A stretch of 64,000 nt of DNA from Lachnospiraceae bacterium (GTDB lineage Bacteria > Bacillota > Clostridia > Lachnospirales > Lachnospiraceae): positions 1 to 64,000 of the forward strand of contig JAFRWN010000020.1 in assembly GCA_017437965.1 (NCBI GenBank), read 5' to 3'. The first letter of the stretch is position 1, and each line of letters begins with the position of its first letter. The translations under genes and the position numbers were made by a program. Below the pieces are notes generated by a model, which saw only the letters and a list, made by a program, of their open reading frames with translations, was not told the origin of the DNA and made no database searches. Below are positions 36,062 through 45,190 of the stretch, piece after piece.

Positions 36062-38145
36062 AGTCTTATCAGTTTATATTTAATCTCCATTTCATCAAGA
36101 AGCTTCTCAATCTTGCTTCTTCCGCAGATGATTATCTTCTGCATGTCTCTTTCACAAATTTCCCTGAGTACTCTTGACATTCTGTCATCCTCGAAATGAT
36201 CATACATATCGTAGAACACCAGAGGCATGTCGAAGAATGCGAGTACCATATCACTTGATGCAAGTCTGAGCGAAAGCTTCATCTGTGAGATATCGCCTCT
36301 CTTCTTCTTTACGTCAAGTATGTACTGGTTGAGCTTTTCGGGACTGAGTCCGATTGCCTCGGCCAGCTCGTTTCCTTCCATATCGTCAGTATTGATCTCA
36401 GGATTTTCAGGCTCGGATTTTTCGGCTTCTTTTTCTTCTCCGCTTCCGTTCTCCTTCATTTCCTTATCAAGCTTCTCTATGGTCTTTGCCGCAAGCTCAA
36501 CAGCGGCAATTTCATCTTTGTTACGGTTCTGTCTATCCTCAAGCTCTTTCTTTTCATCATTATGAAGGGTAAGCTTGTCGGTTGTCTTTTCACCCTCGGA
36601 AAGCTCCATGTTGAGTTTTCTGAGTTCATTCTCAAGTCTTGCCTTTTCTTCCCTCAAGGCCATTCTCTTCTCGTTTGCCTTTGCCTTTTCGTCTGCAAGG
36701 CTTTCTTCGAGGAGCTTAAGTTCATCTTCCCTTAAGTTTTCAAGCTTGCCAAAGCGGTTGAATGCCTCAAGGATATCGTTTTTCTTATTGTCAAGCTCCT
36801 TTTCATAGTTTGAAAGCTTTTTGCTGAGTTCTTCTTCCTTCTTTATCACCTCAGCTCTTTCGCTGCTTTCCTTTACGAGCCTGTCATACTGCTGTTTCAG
36901 TTTTTCTTCGTCGCCATGTTCCTTAAGGAAGCTTTCCCTCGTGGCTTCAAGTTCACGGTATCTTTCCTTCTTGCTGTCGATCTTCTTTGTTACACCCGAT
37001 GCGGATTTCTTGGAATGTACAAAGTTGATACCGAAGATTCCTGCAGTTACGGCAGCTCCGATAAAGCAAAGGATTGCAAGTGCCATCGGCGCCTTTGCGG
37101 CAATGACTGCGATTCCCGCAACCAGAAGCACTACAGCAGCGATAAGGAAAATGTACTGCTTCTTTGTCGAGCTCTTGCCCTGGTTTAACAGGCGGCGGTT
37201 CATATTCTGAATATCCTGCCTGCAGCTTTCGCTTTCTTCTATATTCGATTTCTTGAAGTTCTGGATTTCTTCGAGCTTTTTCTTTACTGCGTCAAGTTCC
37301 TCTGCATTTTTGTCAAGCTCTTCGCGTCGTTTTATAGTGGATTCAAGCTCGGCTGAAAGCTTTTCCATCTCGGCAGTTGCCTGTTTGAAGGTTGCGAAAC
37401 TGTCCTTTGCCTCAAGGAAATCCTTTTCATTTCTTTCGAATTCGGTAGGCTTATCGGCTTCGGCGCACTGTCTTTCAACCTCGGCCAGCTTGTCCTGCTC
37501 TTCTTTTATTCTTCTTGCGAGCCTGTCAAGACTCTTTTCTGCTGCTTTTTCCTCACTGATGACTTTCTCAAGATTATTGAGTTTCTCGTCAACGCCGCCT
37601 CTTGCTATCGCTCTCTTTTTGGTTTCAAGCATTCCGATGGCTGCCGATACATTGATATCTGTCCTTTCGGCGCCGGTGCTTTCGGCAAGGCTTCTCGATG
37701 CAGTATTGCTTCTTCCGTAAACCTTCATCAGGTTTTCCTGTATGAGCACGCTGATATTTTCATTTTTGGAGGCTCCGACAAGGAAATCCTTGAAGGTTTT
37801 GTCGGCGTCCGGTATCATATAATCATCGCTGATACAAAAAAGCTCGACCTTTTTATTCTTCTCATGGAAATTTCTGGTCAGTCTGTAAAGCTTTTCTTCA
37901 TGTTCGAAAACTATCGAGCCGCCATAGTCCTCTGCAAGCCTTGCAGGATAATAGGCTGTATAGATATCGTCGCCAAGGCTTACCTTCGGCTTTTCAAGGC
38001 CGATGAACATGGAATAGATAAATGCCGCGATTGTGGACCTTCCGGTCTCGTTGGTGCCGTTGATGACATTTACGTTGTCAACCAGCTCCATCTTGATTCT
38101 GGAGATTTTTCCGAATGAAAAAATCCTGATTTCTCGAATGTTCAT
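36058..38145 (-). CDS. YhaN/SbcC-like coiled-coil ATPase with altered Walker motifs
   Basis: 695 residues from ATG 38145 (MNIREIRIFSFGKI; AGAGGT upstream). SMC/RecF-type layout: N-terminal P-loop region, long coiled coils (about 190-340 and 400-600) and a C-terminal ATPase half. The Walker A reads GTNETGRST (30-38), with Arg36 in place of the conserved Lys (AGG codon, read directly). The C-terminal Walker B reads LVFYDMY, with Tyr645 where the first Asp is expected. Between the coils is a membrane hairpin (two helices, about 330-375) instead of a zinc hook. The partner gene 38150-39247 is four bases upstream. It was probably an Mre11/Rad50-like complex; ATP hydrolysis is doubtful. Confidence 0.8.
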   Translation of the reverse strand: MNIREIRIFSFGKISRIKMELVDNVNVINGTNETGRSTIAAFIYSMFIGLEKPKVSLGDDIYTAYYPARLAEDYGGSIVFEHEEKLYRLTRNFHEKNKKVELFCISDDYMIPDADKTFKDFLVGASKNENISVLIQENLMKVYGRSNTASRSLAESTGAERTDINVSAAIGMLETKKRAIARGGVDEKLNNLEKVISEEKAAEKSLDRLARRIKEEQDKLAEVERQCAEADKPTEFERNEKDFLEAKDSFATFKQATAEMEKLSAELESTIKRREELDKNAEELDAVKKKLEEIQNFKKSNIEESESCRQDIQNMNRRLLNQGKSSTKKQYIFLIAAVVLLVAGIAVIAAKAPMALAILCFIGAAVTAGIFGINFVHSKKSASGVTKKIDSKKERYRELEATRESFLKEHGDEEKLKQQYDRLVKESSERAEVIKKEEELSKKLSNYEKELDNKKNDILEAFNRFGKLENLREDELKLLEESLADEKAKANEKRMALREEKARLENELRKLNMELSEGEKTTDKLTLHNDEKKELEDRQNRNKDEIAAVELAAKTIEKLDKEMKENGSGEEKEAEKSEPENPEINTDDMEGNELAEAIGLSPEKLNQYILDVKKKRGDISQMKLSLRLASSDMVLAFFDMPLVFYDMYDHFEDDRMSRVLREICERDMQKIIICGRSKIEKLLDEMEIKYKLIRL

Positions 38146-38149
38146 ACTT

Positions 38150-39247
38150 CTACCTCTGAATAAAATGTATCGCACCCTCGTTCTCGTCTGACGCGAACAA
38201 AAGCGCCTCAACACCATAATAAAGTGCCCGTTCTTTGATATATTCATCCGCATCGGCTTCCCTGATGCTCTTCATGAATAATCCTATGATATTGTTTTCA
38301 TTCTGCTTTTCAAGCTCACCGAAATCATAGCCAAGTATGGTATTGTCGATCACCTCGGTGATCATTCCCTTCTCGGAAATCTCCGCAAGGTTCGGTCTTT
38401 CCTCACTTCTTCTGACACCCTCAAGATATACTCTGTAAAGGTTTCCGGCACCCTCAGAAAGAATCCTTTTCGTCAGCTTCTGTATCAGCGACTGCCTGTT
38501 GTCATCGGGAGTGATCCTTATGCGTAGATCGATGTACTTTCTTTTTGCTATCGGCACGAACTCGGTCTTTACTGTATATTCTCCGTTTGCCATCAGTATC
38601 TCGCCATGTATATAGCCATGCTCTCCTGTCTCGGTCTTGTCCAGCGGTTCGGGCGAACCCGAATAGAAAATCCTCTCGCCCACTTTTTTGTAGGAATGGC
38701 TGTGTCCGAGTGCCACATAATCAAATCCTGCTTCGGAAAGCCTTTTCACATCTATCGGGATCCCGCTGTCTTCGCCTCCATGTGCGAGAAGTATATGCAG
38801 GCCCGATGACTGCTTCGGATAGGCCTCACGGTAAAGCGGTGTGCTTGTTTCCCTGTCATAAAGCGACAGGCCGTAGATCGTTGTGTCGGTGCCATATATG
38901 TACTTTTCGCTCAGTTCCATGTCGGTAAGCATCAGCACATTGTCGTTCCATCTGAAGTTTGTGTAGCTGGATCTCGGACTGATATAGTCGTTGGTTCCGG
39001 CCATCATCACGACCTTGGTTTTGGTCAGCGTCTTGAAAAGCTCGTTAAGCCTTTTCAGTTCGGAATAGGCAGGCTGTTTGTTGAAAACGTCGCCCGCTAT
39101 CATCAAAAGGTCAATACTATCCCTGTTGCAGTCGGAAATTATCTTTCCGGCTGTTTCCCAGATCTCATTTTTCCTGGCTTCCGCCCAGGGCCTGCCGAGT
39201 TCGGGCGTTGCCCCGAGATGAAGATCCGAACAGTGGATAAATCTCAC
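38150..39247 (-). CDS. SbcD/YhaO-like metallophosphoesterase with altered motif III
   Basis: 365 residues, GTG start at 39247 with GGAGG six bases before. Motif I CSDLHLG, motif II IAGDVF, motif IV ILLAHGG and motif V LGHSH are intact, but motif III, normally GNHD, reads GTND (84-87; GGA ACC AAC GAC), losing the metal-ligand Asn and the catalytic His. The C-terminal region is of the YhaO/SbcD capping type. It pairs with the YhaN-like ATPase gene four bases downstream, which also lacks key residues, so the pair may have a structural or regulatory role. One base separates it from the GH13 gene upstream. Confidence 0.82.
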   Translation of the reverse strand: MRFIHCSDLHLGATPELGRPWAEARKNEIWETAGKIISDCNRDSIDLLMIAGDVFNKQPAYSELKRLNELFKTLTKTKVVMMAGTNDYISPRSSYTNFRWNDNVLMLTDMELSEKYIYGTDTTIYGLSLYDRETSTPLYREAYPKQSSGLHILLAHGGEDSGIPIDVKRLSEAGFDYVALGHSHSYKKVGERIFYSGSPEPLDKTETGEHGYIHGEILMANGEYTVKTEFVPIAKRKYIDLRIRITPDDNRQSLIQKLTKRILSEGAGNLYRVYLEGVRRSEERPNLAEISEKGMITEVIDNTILGYDFGELEKQNENNIIGLFMKSIREADADEYIKERALYYGVEALLFASDENEGAIHFIQR

Positions 39248-39248
39248 G

Positions 39249-40562
39249 TCATGCCTCCGCTTTGATGTAGCTTACCGAATATGGAGGAAGATAAAGCTTT
39301 CCTCCGGAAAGATCGACTTTTTCGTTGCTAAGAAGGTCAAGTCCCGATGCACATCCGGTGTTGAAATATGCATCATAGGGCTTGTCGTCCATGTTGAATG
39401 CCGCAAAAACCCTTTCGCCGTCACATCTTCTTTCAAGCACACACTGCTTGTTAGTTAGGACCGGAGCACCGAAATCGCCATAGATCAGTGCCTTGCTTTC
39501 CCTGTGGGCCTTTGCATATTCCGCAATTTTCTCCGTCAGCTCGTTCCACTCCGGTTTTTCGAAGCAGGGACGAAGTGCGGGATCGCCCTGGGATTTATGG
39601 GCCTTTGTGCCCCATTCGCTACCGTAGTAGATGCAGGGAATACCGGGCATTGCAAAGAGCAGGCCGTAGATAAGCGGCAGATGTGCGGGATTCTCAAGTA
39701 TGCTTGCGACCCTCGTCACATCATGGTTATCGACAAAGCACAGAAGGTGCTTGCCTTTATAGAGTGTCCACTGCTCCGGACCGAACTGCCTTTTGAGCGA
39801 ATGGACGATTTCAAACATATTGTAGGAATTGAAGCTTGAATACAGACCCTTGTAGCATTCGTAGTTCGTGCAGGAATGAAGCATTCCGTCATTTACGAAC
39901 TGGTTGTAATCACCATGCAGAAGCTCTCCTATCAGGGCAAATTCAGGCTTGATATTATTTGCAAGCTCCCTTAATCTGTGAAGGAAGTCACGGTCAAGGC
40001 AGTATGCCACGTCAAGCCTCAGTCCGTCGATGTCGAACTCATCCACCCAGTAGTGGATAGCGTCAAATATATGCTGTACTACCGCTTCGTTTCTGAGATT
40101 CAGTTTTACAAGGTCATAGTTGCCTTCCCAGCCCTCATACCACAGACCGTCGTTGTAGTTTGAGTTTCCGTCAAAGCTTATGTTGAACCAGTCTTTATAG
40201 GGGCTGTCCCATCTCTTTTCCACTACATCGCGGAAGGCGGGAAAACCGCGTCCGACATGGTTGAAAACACCGTCGAGCACTACCCTTATGCCTTTTTTAT
40301 GAAGCTTTTTTACAAGCTCCTTGAAGTCCTCGTTGGTTCCGAGTCTCTTGTCGATCAGCTTGTAATCCCTTGTGTTATAGCCATGTGTGTCGGATTCGAA
40401 CACCGGTGAAAAATAAACCGCGTTTACGCCAAGTTTTGCAAGATGACCTCTCCAGTCTGCAAATTCTTTTATGTTTCTTCTGCATATGCCGTCATTTTCG
40501 AAGCTGGCGTTGCAAAATCCCATAGGATAAATCTGATAAAATACACTTTCTTCAAGCCACAT
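39249..40562 (-). CDS. GH13 alpha-amylase-family glycoside hydrolase, cytoplasmic
   Basis: 437 residues, no signal peptide. GH13 regions: DGVFNHVG (I), GLRLDVA (II, nucleophile Asp), LIGELLHGD (III, acid/base Glu), FVDNHDVTR (IV). The short length and YQIYPMGFCNA start resemble intracellular maltodextrin-degrading enzymes (cyclomaltodextrinase or alpha-glucosidase subgroups). A glycogen phosphorylase is encoded in the same window, so it may serve glycogen or maltodextrin turnover. The RBS is weak (AAGGAA about 13 bases away). Confidence 0.85.
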   Translation of the reverse strand: MWLEESVFYQIYPMGFCNASFENDGICRRNIKEFADWRGHLAKLGVNAVYFSPVFESDTHGYNTRDYKLIDKRLGTNEDFKELVKKLHKKGIRVVLDGVFNHVGRGFPAFRDVVEKRWDSPYKDWFNISFDGNSNYNDGLWYEGWEGNYDLVKLNLRNEAVVQHIFDAIHYWVDEFDIDGLRLDVAYCLDRDFLHRLRELANNIKPEFALIGELLHGDYNQFVNDGMLHSCTNYECYKGLYSSFNSYNMFEIVHSLKRQFGPEQWTLYKGKHLLCFVDNHDVTRVASILENPAHLPLIYGLLFAMPGIPCIYYGSEWGTKAHKSQGDPALRPCFEKPEWNELTEKIAEYAKAHRESKALIYGDFGAPVLTNKQCVLERRCDGERVFAAFNMDDKPYDAYFNTGCASGLDLLSNEKVDLSGGKLYLPPYSVSYIKAEA

Positions 40563-40578
40563 ATTGCTTTTCTGTTCC

Positions 40579-42036
40579 TTATTTCTCTTTTATTATTTCA
40601 CTTTCCAGAAGCTTAAGCAGGAAATCATAGGTCTTCTCGGCGGATGCCACCGAAAGACGCTCGTTTACGGTATGGATATCGTTTACGTCCGGACCCATTG
40701 ATATGCAGTCAAGCTTTTTGATCTTGCCGGCAAATATGCCGCACTCAAGTCCTGCATGTATCGTCTTTACAACAGGCTCGGTGCCGTAGAATTCCTTGTA
40801 ATTCTTTACCACATGGGAAAGAAGGGGTGAATCCTTTTCAAACTCCCAGCCTGGATATTCCTTACCCTGGGTGCAGGTTCCGCCCCCGAGGGAAGCAACT
40901 GCGATTATCTTGTCGCAAAGAGCCTGCCTTGCGGATTCATGGGAGCTTCTAACCGATGCACTTACATGAAGGGCATCTTCTTTAAGGCTTACGATTCCGA
41001 TATTGTCCGAGGTTTCAACAAGTCCCGGAATGTCGGCGCTCATTTCCCTTACGCCCTGCGGAAGTGCAAGCAGCACATCCATTATCCTTTCCGAATCAGC
41101 CTTATGGAGAGCAGTAACCTCGATTCCCTCACCGAGCACGGAAAAATCAAAATGTAAGCCCGGCTCTCTTGTCGCCATCTCTTCCTTCAGCACGTCGGCA
41201 TAGAAGTTGACCGTTTCGATAACGTCCGACTTCGGTGCCGAACATATGAACTTTATCATTCCGGACTTTGCTATCGCGTTGTCCTTCTCTCCGGCCTGTA
41301 TGTCGATTATTCTTGTCCTTACCAGCTTGAGCTGGGCAAGGAAACGTGCGATTATCGTTATCGCACTGACTCTGCCTTCGTTTATTTCGGTGCCCGAATG
41401 GCCTCCTTTAAGTCCGGAAACCTTTATTTCATAGGCATTTGCGGTGCGGCTCTTCCATTCAACCGGAATCACGCACTCAATTCCCGCGCCGCCTGAACAG
41501 CCGACGATCAGTTCGCCTTCTTTTTCATTGTCGAGGTTTATCATCGTCTTTCCGGAAAGCTTTGATGCGTCAAGCGCCTGGGCTCCGTCCATTCCGACCT
41601 CTTCGTTTACGGTAAATACCGCCTCGATCGCAGGATGTGAAGCCTTGGGATCTGCCATTATTGAAAGCGCATAGGCAAGTGCGATTCCGTCATCTCCTCC
41701 GAGCGAGGTTCCTCTTGCGCCAACGAAGCCTTTTTCCATGAAAAGCTCGAGTCCTTCGGTTTCAAGGTCCTTTTCCACGCCGCTTTCCTTTACGGCAACC
41801 ATGTCCATATGGCCCTGAAGGATGACGGACTCTTCTTTTTCGCGTCCTTCGCTTGCGGGCGAGAAAATTATCACGTTACCGCATTTTTCCTGAACATATT
41901 TAAGTCCCTTTTCCTTGGCGAAATCCACCAGGTAATTGCTTATCTGTTTTGTGTTGCCGGACCCGTGCGGGATAGCGGCAATCTCTTCGAAATATTTCCA
42001 GAAGCCGTATTTCTTAGCTCTTTTTTCCGAAATCAT
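40579..42036 (-). CDS. pepD: Cytosol non-specific dipeptidase (PepD, M20)
   Basis: Zinc dipeptidase releasing amino acids from Xaa-His and many other dipeptides. 485 residues from ATG 42036 (MISEKRAKKYGFWKYF; GGAGG four bases before); a frame to 42099 adds residues without an RBS. Motifs: LQGHMDMV (metal His/Asp), GGDDGIALAYAL and VNEEVGMDGA (catalytic Glu). 16 bases before the GH13 gene. Confidence 0.92.
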   Translation of the reverse strand: MISEKRAKKYGFWKYFEEIAAIPHGSGNTKQISNYLVDFAKEKGLKYVQEKCGNVIIFSPASEGREKEESVILQGHMDMVAVKESGVEKDLETEGLELFMEKGFVGARGTSLGGDDGIALAYALSIMADPKASHPAIEAVFTVNEEVGMDGAQALDASKLSGKTMINLDNEKEGELIVGCSGGAGIECVIPVEWKSRTANAYEIKVSGLKGGHSGTEINEGRVSAITIIARFLAQLKLVRTRIIDIQAGEKDNAIAKSGMIKFICSAPKSDVIETVNFYADVLKEEMATREPGLHFDFSVLGEGIEVTALHKADSERIMDVLLALPQGVREMSADIPGLVETSDNIGIVSLKEDALHVSASVRSSHESARQALCDKIIAVASLGGGTCTQGKEYPGWEFEKDSPLLSHVVKNYKEFYGTEPVVKTIHAGLECGIFAGKIKKLDCISMGPDVNDIHTVNERLSVASAEKTYDFLLKLLESEIIKEK

Positions 42037-42054
42037 ATATCCTCCACACAACAC

Positions 42055-42090
42055 AAACTGCATCGCCAGGATTTCCGGGCGCTGCAGTTT
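42055..42090 (-). promoter_or_regulatory. Stem-loop between metK and pepD
   Basis: AAACTGCA with TGCAGTTT plus CGCC with GGCG, a 13-position stem with one mismatch and a 10-base loop. On the minus strand it is followed by GTGTTGTGTGG, not a T run, and by the pepD RBS. It could be a weak terminator or a processing site that lowers pepD expression relative to metK. Confidence 0.5.
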
Positions 42091-42105
42091 TATTGTCATA
42101 TTTTT

Positions 42106-43287
42106 TTATTCAAGGGCAGCCTTTATTTCTTCGGTTTTGTCGATTCTTTCCCAAGGAAGATCAACATCTGTTCTTCCGAAGTGACCATATGCCGCAGTCT
42201 GCTTATAGATCGGACGGCGAAGGTCAAGCATCTTTATTATGCCTGCAGGACGAAGGTCAAATACCTTTCTTACAGCCTTAACAAGCTCTGCGTCGCTTAC
42301 CTTTCCGGTTCCGAAGGTATCGATCATTACCGAAGTGGGCTCTGCAACGCCGATGGCGTAGGAAAGCTGGATCTCGCATTTGTCGGCAAGTCCCGCTGCC
42401 ACTATGTTCTTTGCCACATATCGTGCCGCATATGCTGCCGAGCGGTCTACCTTAGTGCAGTCCTTTCCGGAGAAAGCACCGCCGCCGTGTCTTGCATAGC
42501 CGCCGTAGGTATCAACTATTATCTTTCTTCCCGTAAGTCCCGAGTCTCCGTTCGGTCCGCCGATTACAAAACGTCCGGTCGGATTGATGAAGACCTTGGT
42601 GTCCGTGCTGATAAGCTCATCCGGAATCACGGGTGCTATAACCTTTTCAAGTACGTCCGCATGGATCTGCTCCTGTGATACGTCAGGATCATGCTGGGTC
42701 GAAACAACGATTGCGGTCACTCCTACCGGCTTGCCGTTTTCATCATATTCAACTGTTACCTGGCTCTTTCCATCGGGGCGAAGGTAAGGAATGGTCTTAT
42801 TTTTTCTCACTTCCGCAAGCTTTCTTGTCAGCTTATGGGCAAGCGAGATCGGGTAAGGCATCAGCTCTTCGGTCTCATTTGTTGCGTAGCCGAACATCAT
42901 GCCCTGGTCCCCCGCACCGGTCTGGGCGATAACGTCTTCCTCAGACCTTGTCTCTATTGCATTGTCAACGCCCATTGCGATATCTGCGCTCTGTTCGTCA
43001 AGTGCAACGATGACTCCGCAGGTATCTGCGTCAAAACCATATTTGGCCCTGTCATAGCCTATGTCTCTTATTGTATTTCTTACGACCTTCTGGATGTCAA
43101 CATAACCCTGGGTGGTCACCTCGCCCATCACGAGCACGAGGCCGGTGGTTATCGCGGTCTCGCAGGCAACACGGCTTTCAGGGTCCTGTCTCATCAGCTC
43201 ATCGAGTATCGCATCGCTTATCTGGTCGCATATTTTATCGGGATGTCCCTCTGTTACGGATTCGGAAGTAAACAGCCTTCTTTCCAT
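42106..43287 (-). CDS. metK: S-adenosylmethionine synthetase
   Basis: Makes SAM from methionine and ATP. 393 residues, standard. Motifs: [14 protein letters not shown] at the start, [12 protein letters not shown], and GGGAFSGKD for the phosphate loop. RBS AAGGAA. Lies 35 bases after murA. I looked for a SAM riboswitch in front of it and there is no room for one. Confidence 0.97.
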   Translation of the reverse strand: MERRLFTSESVTEGHPDKICDQISDAILDELMRQDPESRVACETAITTGLVLVMGEVTTQGYVDIQKVVRNTIRDIGYDRAKYGFDADTCGVIVALDEQSADIAMGVDNAIETRSEEDVIAQTGAGDQGMMFGYATNETEELMPYPISLAHKLTRKLAEVRKNKTIPYLRPDGKSQVTVEYDENGKPVGVTAIVVSTQHDPDVSQEQIHADVLEKVIAPVIPDELISTDTKVFINPTGRFVIGGPNGDSGLTGRKIIVDTYGGYARHGGGAFSGKDCTKVDRSAAYAARYVAKNIVAAGLADKCEIQLSYAIGVAEPTSVMIDTFGTGKVSDAELVKAVRKVFDLRPAGIIKMLDLRRPIYKQTAAYGHFGRTDVDLPWERIDKTEEIKAALE

Positions 43288-43322
43288 CTATAGTTCCTTC
43301 TTTCTCTCTTTTTTGCTTTAAA

Positions 43323-44621
43323 TTACACGATTTCCAGCTTGAATTTCTGGACAGCCTTGTAATCCTCGGAATCAACCTTCATTATCTCGGCACCGAGGCT
43401 TCTTAATTTTTCATCAAACTTTTCATAGCCACGCTCGATGTACTCGATATCGGTAAGTATCGAAACACCGTCTGCCTGAAGGGCTGCTATCGTAAGCGCC
43501 GCGCCTGCACGAAGGTCGGGTGCTTCCATCACTGCGGGTGAAAGCTTGGGCTGGCCCTCAACAAAGGCTGTGCTGCCTTCAACAGTTATCACTGCGCCCA
43601 TTTTCCTCAGCTCTGCAACATATTTGAAACGGTCTTCCCAGATGTTTTCGTTTATCGTTGAAACACCGTCTGCGGTTGCAAGAACTACTGTGATCTGCGG
43701 CTGCATATCGGTAGGGAAACCGGGATAAACACGGGTCTTTACGATTGCGGAACCGGGTCTGTCCTTGCATACGACTCTGACGGAATCGTCATTTTCAATT
43801 ATGTCTGCACCGATTTCGACAAGCTTTGCGGTAATTGCCTCAAGGTGCTTGGGAATTACGTTCTTAAGTGTGATATCACCCTTTGTTGCGGTTGCAAGGC
43901 ACATGAAGGTACCTGCCTCGATCTGGTCGGGTATGCAGGAATATGTGCTGCCGTGAAGTCTTTCAACACCTCTTATCCTTATTACATCGGTACCGGCTCC
44001 CTTTATATTTGCTCCCATAGAGTTAAGGAAGTTGGCAACGTCAACTATGTGCGGCTCCTTTGCCACGTTTTCGATTATCGTCTGGCCCTGGGCCATAACG
44101 GCTGCGAGCATGATATTTATTGTTGCTCCGACGCTGACCATATCAAGGAAGATATGGCTGCCGCGAAGATTGTTTACCGATGCATTTATCATGCTGTTTT
44201 CGGTCACTACCTTCGCACCGAGCGCCTTGAAGCCCTTGATGTGCTGGTCAATAGGTCTTGAACCGATTTTGCAGCCACCGGGCATTGCAACGCTTGCCTT
44301 GCCGTACTTTCCGAGCAGTGCTCCAAGCAGATAATAAGATGCTCTTATTTTTTGTATATAGTCATAATCAACTACAGTCGAATGAATGCTTGCACCGCTG
44401 ATTTTTACGGTGTGTGCATCAATGCGGTCAACCTTTGCGCCTATGGCCTTGATGGCTTCAAGAAGCGCATTGATATCGCTGACATCGGGAAGGTTTTCAA
44501 TCGTAACCTCATCGTCTGTCATTATCGCTCCCGCAAGTATACCCAATGCTGCGTTTTTTGCCCCACCAATAGTAACTTCTCCTGCAAGCGACTTTCCGCC
44601 TTTAATTATGTATTGATTCAT
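43323..44621 (-). CDS. murA: UDP-N-acetylglucosamine 1-carboxyvinyltransferase
   Basis: First committed step of peptidoglycan synthesis, PEP transfer to UDP-GlcNAc. 432 residues (a MurA of the Gram-positive length). GGAKNAALGILAG near the N-terminus and MPGGCKIGSRPID with the catalytic Cys targeted by fosfomycin. Its start overlaps the flavin reductase stop by 20 bases. A second murA copy, usual in Firmicutes, may exist elsewhere. Confidence 0.95.
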   Translation of the reverse strand: MNQYIIKGGKSLAGEVTIGGAKNAALGILAGAIMTDDEVTIENLPDVSDINALLEAIKAIGAKVDRIDAHTVKISGASIHSTVVDYDYIQKIRASYYLLGALLGKYGKASVAMPGGCKIGSRPIDQHIKGFKALGAKVVTENSMINASVNNLRGSHIFLDMVSVGATINIMLAAVMAQGQTIIENVAKEPHIVDVANFLNSMGANIKGAGTDVIRIRGVERLHGSTYSCIPDQIEAGTFMCLATATKGDITLKNVIPKHLEAITAKLVEIGADIIENDDSVRVVCKDRPGSAIVKTRVYPGFPTDMQPQITVVLATADGVSTINENIWEDRFKYVAELRKMGAVITVEGSTAFVEGQPKLSPAVMEAPDLRAGAALTIAALQADGVSILTDIEYIERGYEKFDEKLRSLGAEIMKVDSEDYKAVQKFKLEIV

Positions 44622-45189
44622 GTTTTTTCCTCTTTTTCACCGAAAATCCGAAACCGCCGAGCTTTTTGCCGGTTAGATAGTACTCTCCGTGGGAGTAAAC
44701 CACCGGCTTTGCATCCGCCAGCTCAAATTTTCCGTTTTTGTTCATATATCTATCATCAACAGAGACCGAAACGACCTCTGCGATAAACATATCATGACTT
44801 CCGAGCTCCTTTATTTCTTTGACTCTGCACTCAATGCAGACAGGAGACTCGGCTATTCCGGGAGCAGCTACCTTTTCGGATTTCAGTTCCGTAAGATGGC
44901 ACTCCTTGAATTTGTCTATGTCCTTTCCGCTTTTAACTCCGCAGTAGTCTGCGGCTCTTACCAAGCTTTCGTCGGTAAGGTTTATGACAAATTCACCGCT
45001 CTCTTTAATGATGTGATGGGAATATCTGGATTTTCTCACCGAGATGCTTACCATCGCGGGATCCGAGCATATCGTTCCGGTCCATGCCACAGTGATTATG
45101 TTCGGCCTTTCGCCCGGAAGCGTACAGCTTACCATCACTACCGGCAGGGGATAGAGCATGTTGCCCGGCCTCCATACCTGTCTTCCCAT
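44602..45189 (-). CDS. Flavin reductase family protein
   Basis: 195 residues from ATG 45189 (MGRQVWRPGNMLYPLPVVMVSC), one base after the stop of the TPR gene; AAAGGA supports this over an upstream ATG at 45210. The family's FMN-binding pattern is visible: TVAWTGTICSDPAMVSISVRKSRYSHHII followed by FVINL. Such proteins are FMN-binding oxidoreductases or redox partners; the substrate is unknown. Confidence 0.85.
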   Translation of the reverse strand: MGRQVWRPGNMLYPLPVVMVSCTLPGERPNIITVAWTGTICSDPAMVSISVRKSRYSHHIIKESGEFVINLTDESLVRAADYCGVKSGKDIDKFKECHLTELKSEKVAAPGIAESPVCIECRVKEIKELGSHDMFIAEVVSVSVDDRYMNKNGKFELADAKPVVYSHGEYYLTGKKLGGFGFSVKKRKKHESIHN

Positions 45190-45190
45190 T

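Noticed and set aside
38146-38253. 36-residue N-terminal extension of the YhaN-like protein
   Set aside because: It overlaps the SbcD-like gene, lacks an RBS, and the ATG at 38145 has AGAGGT and matches the family start.
42691-43293. 200-codon plus-strand frame over metK
   Set aside because: Shadow of a highly conserved metK on the other strand.
43288-43322. SAM riboswitch before metK
   Set aside because: Only 35 bases separate metK from murA.
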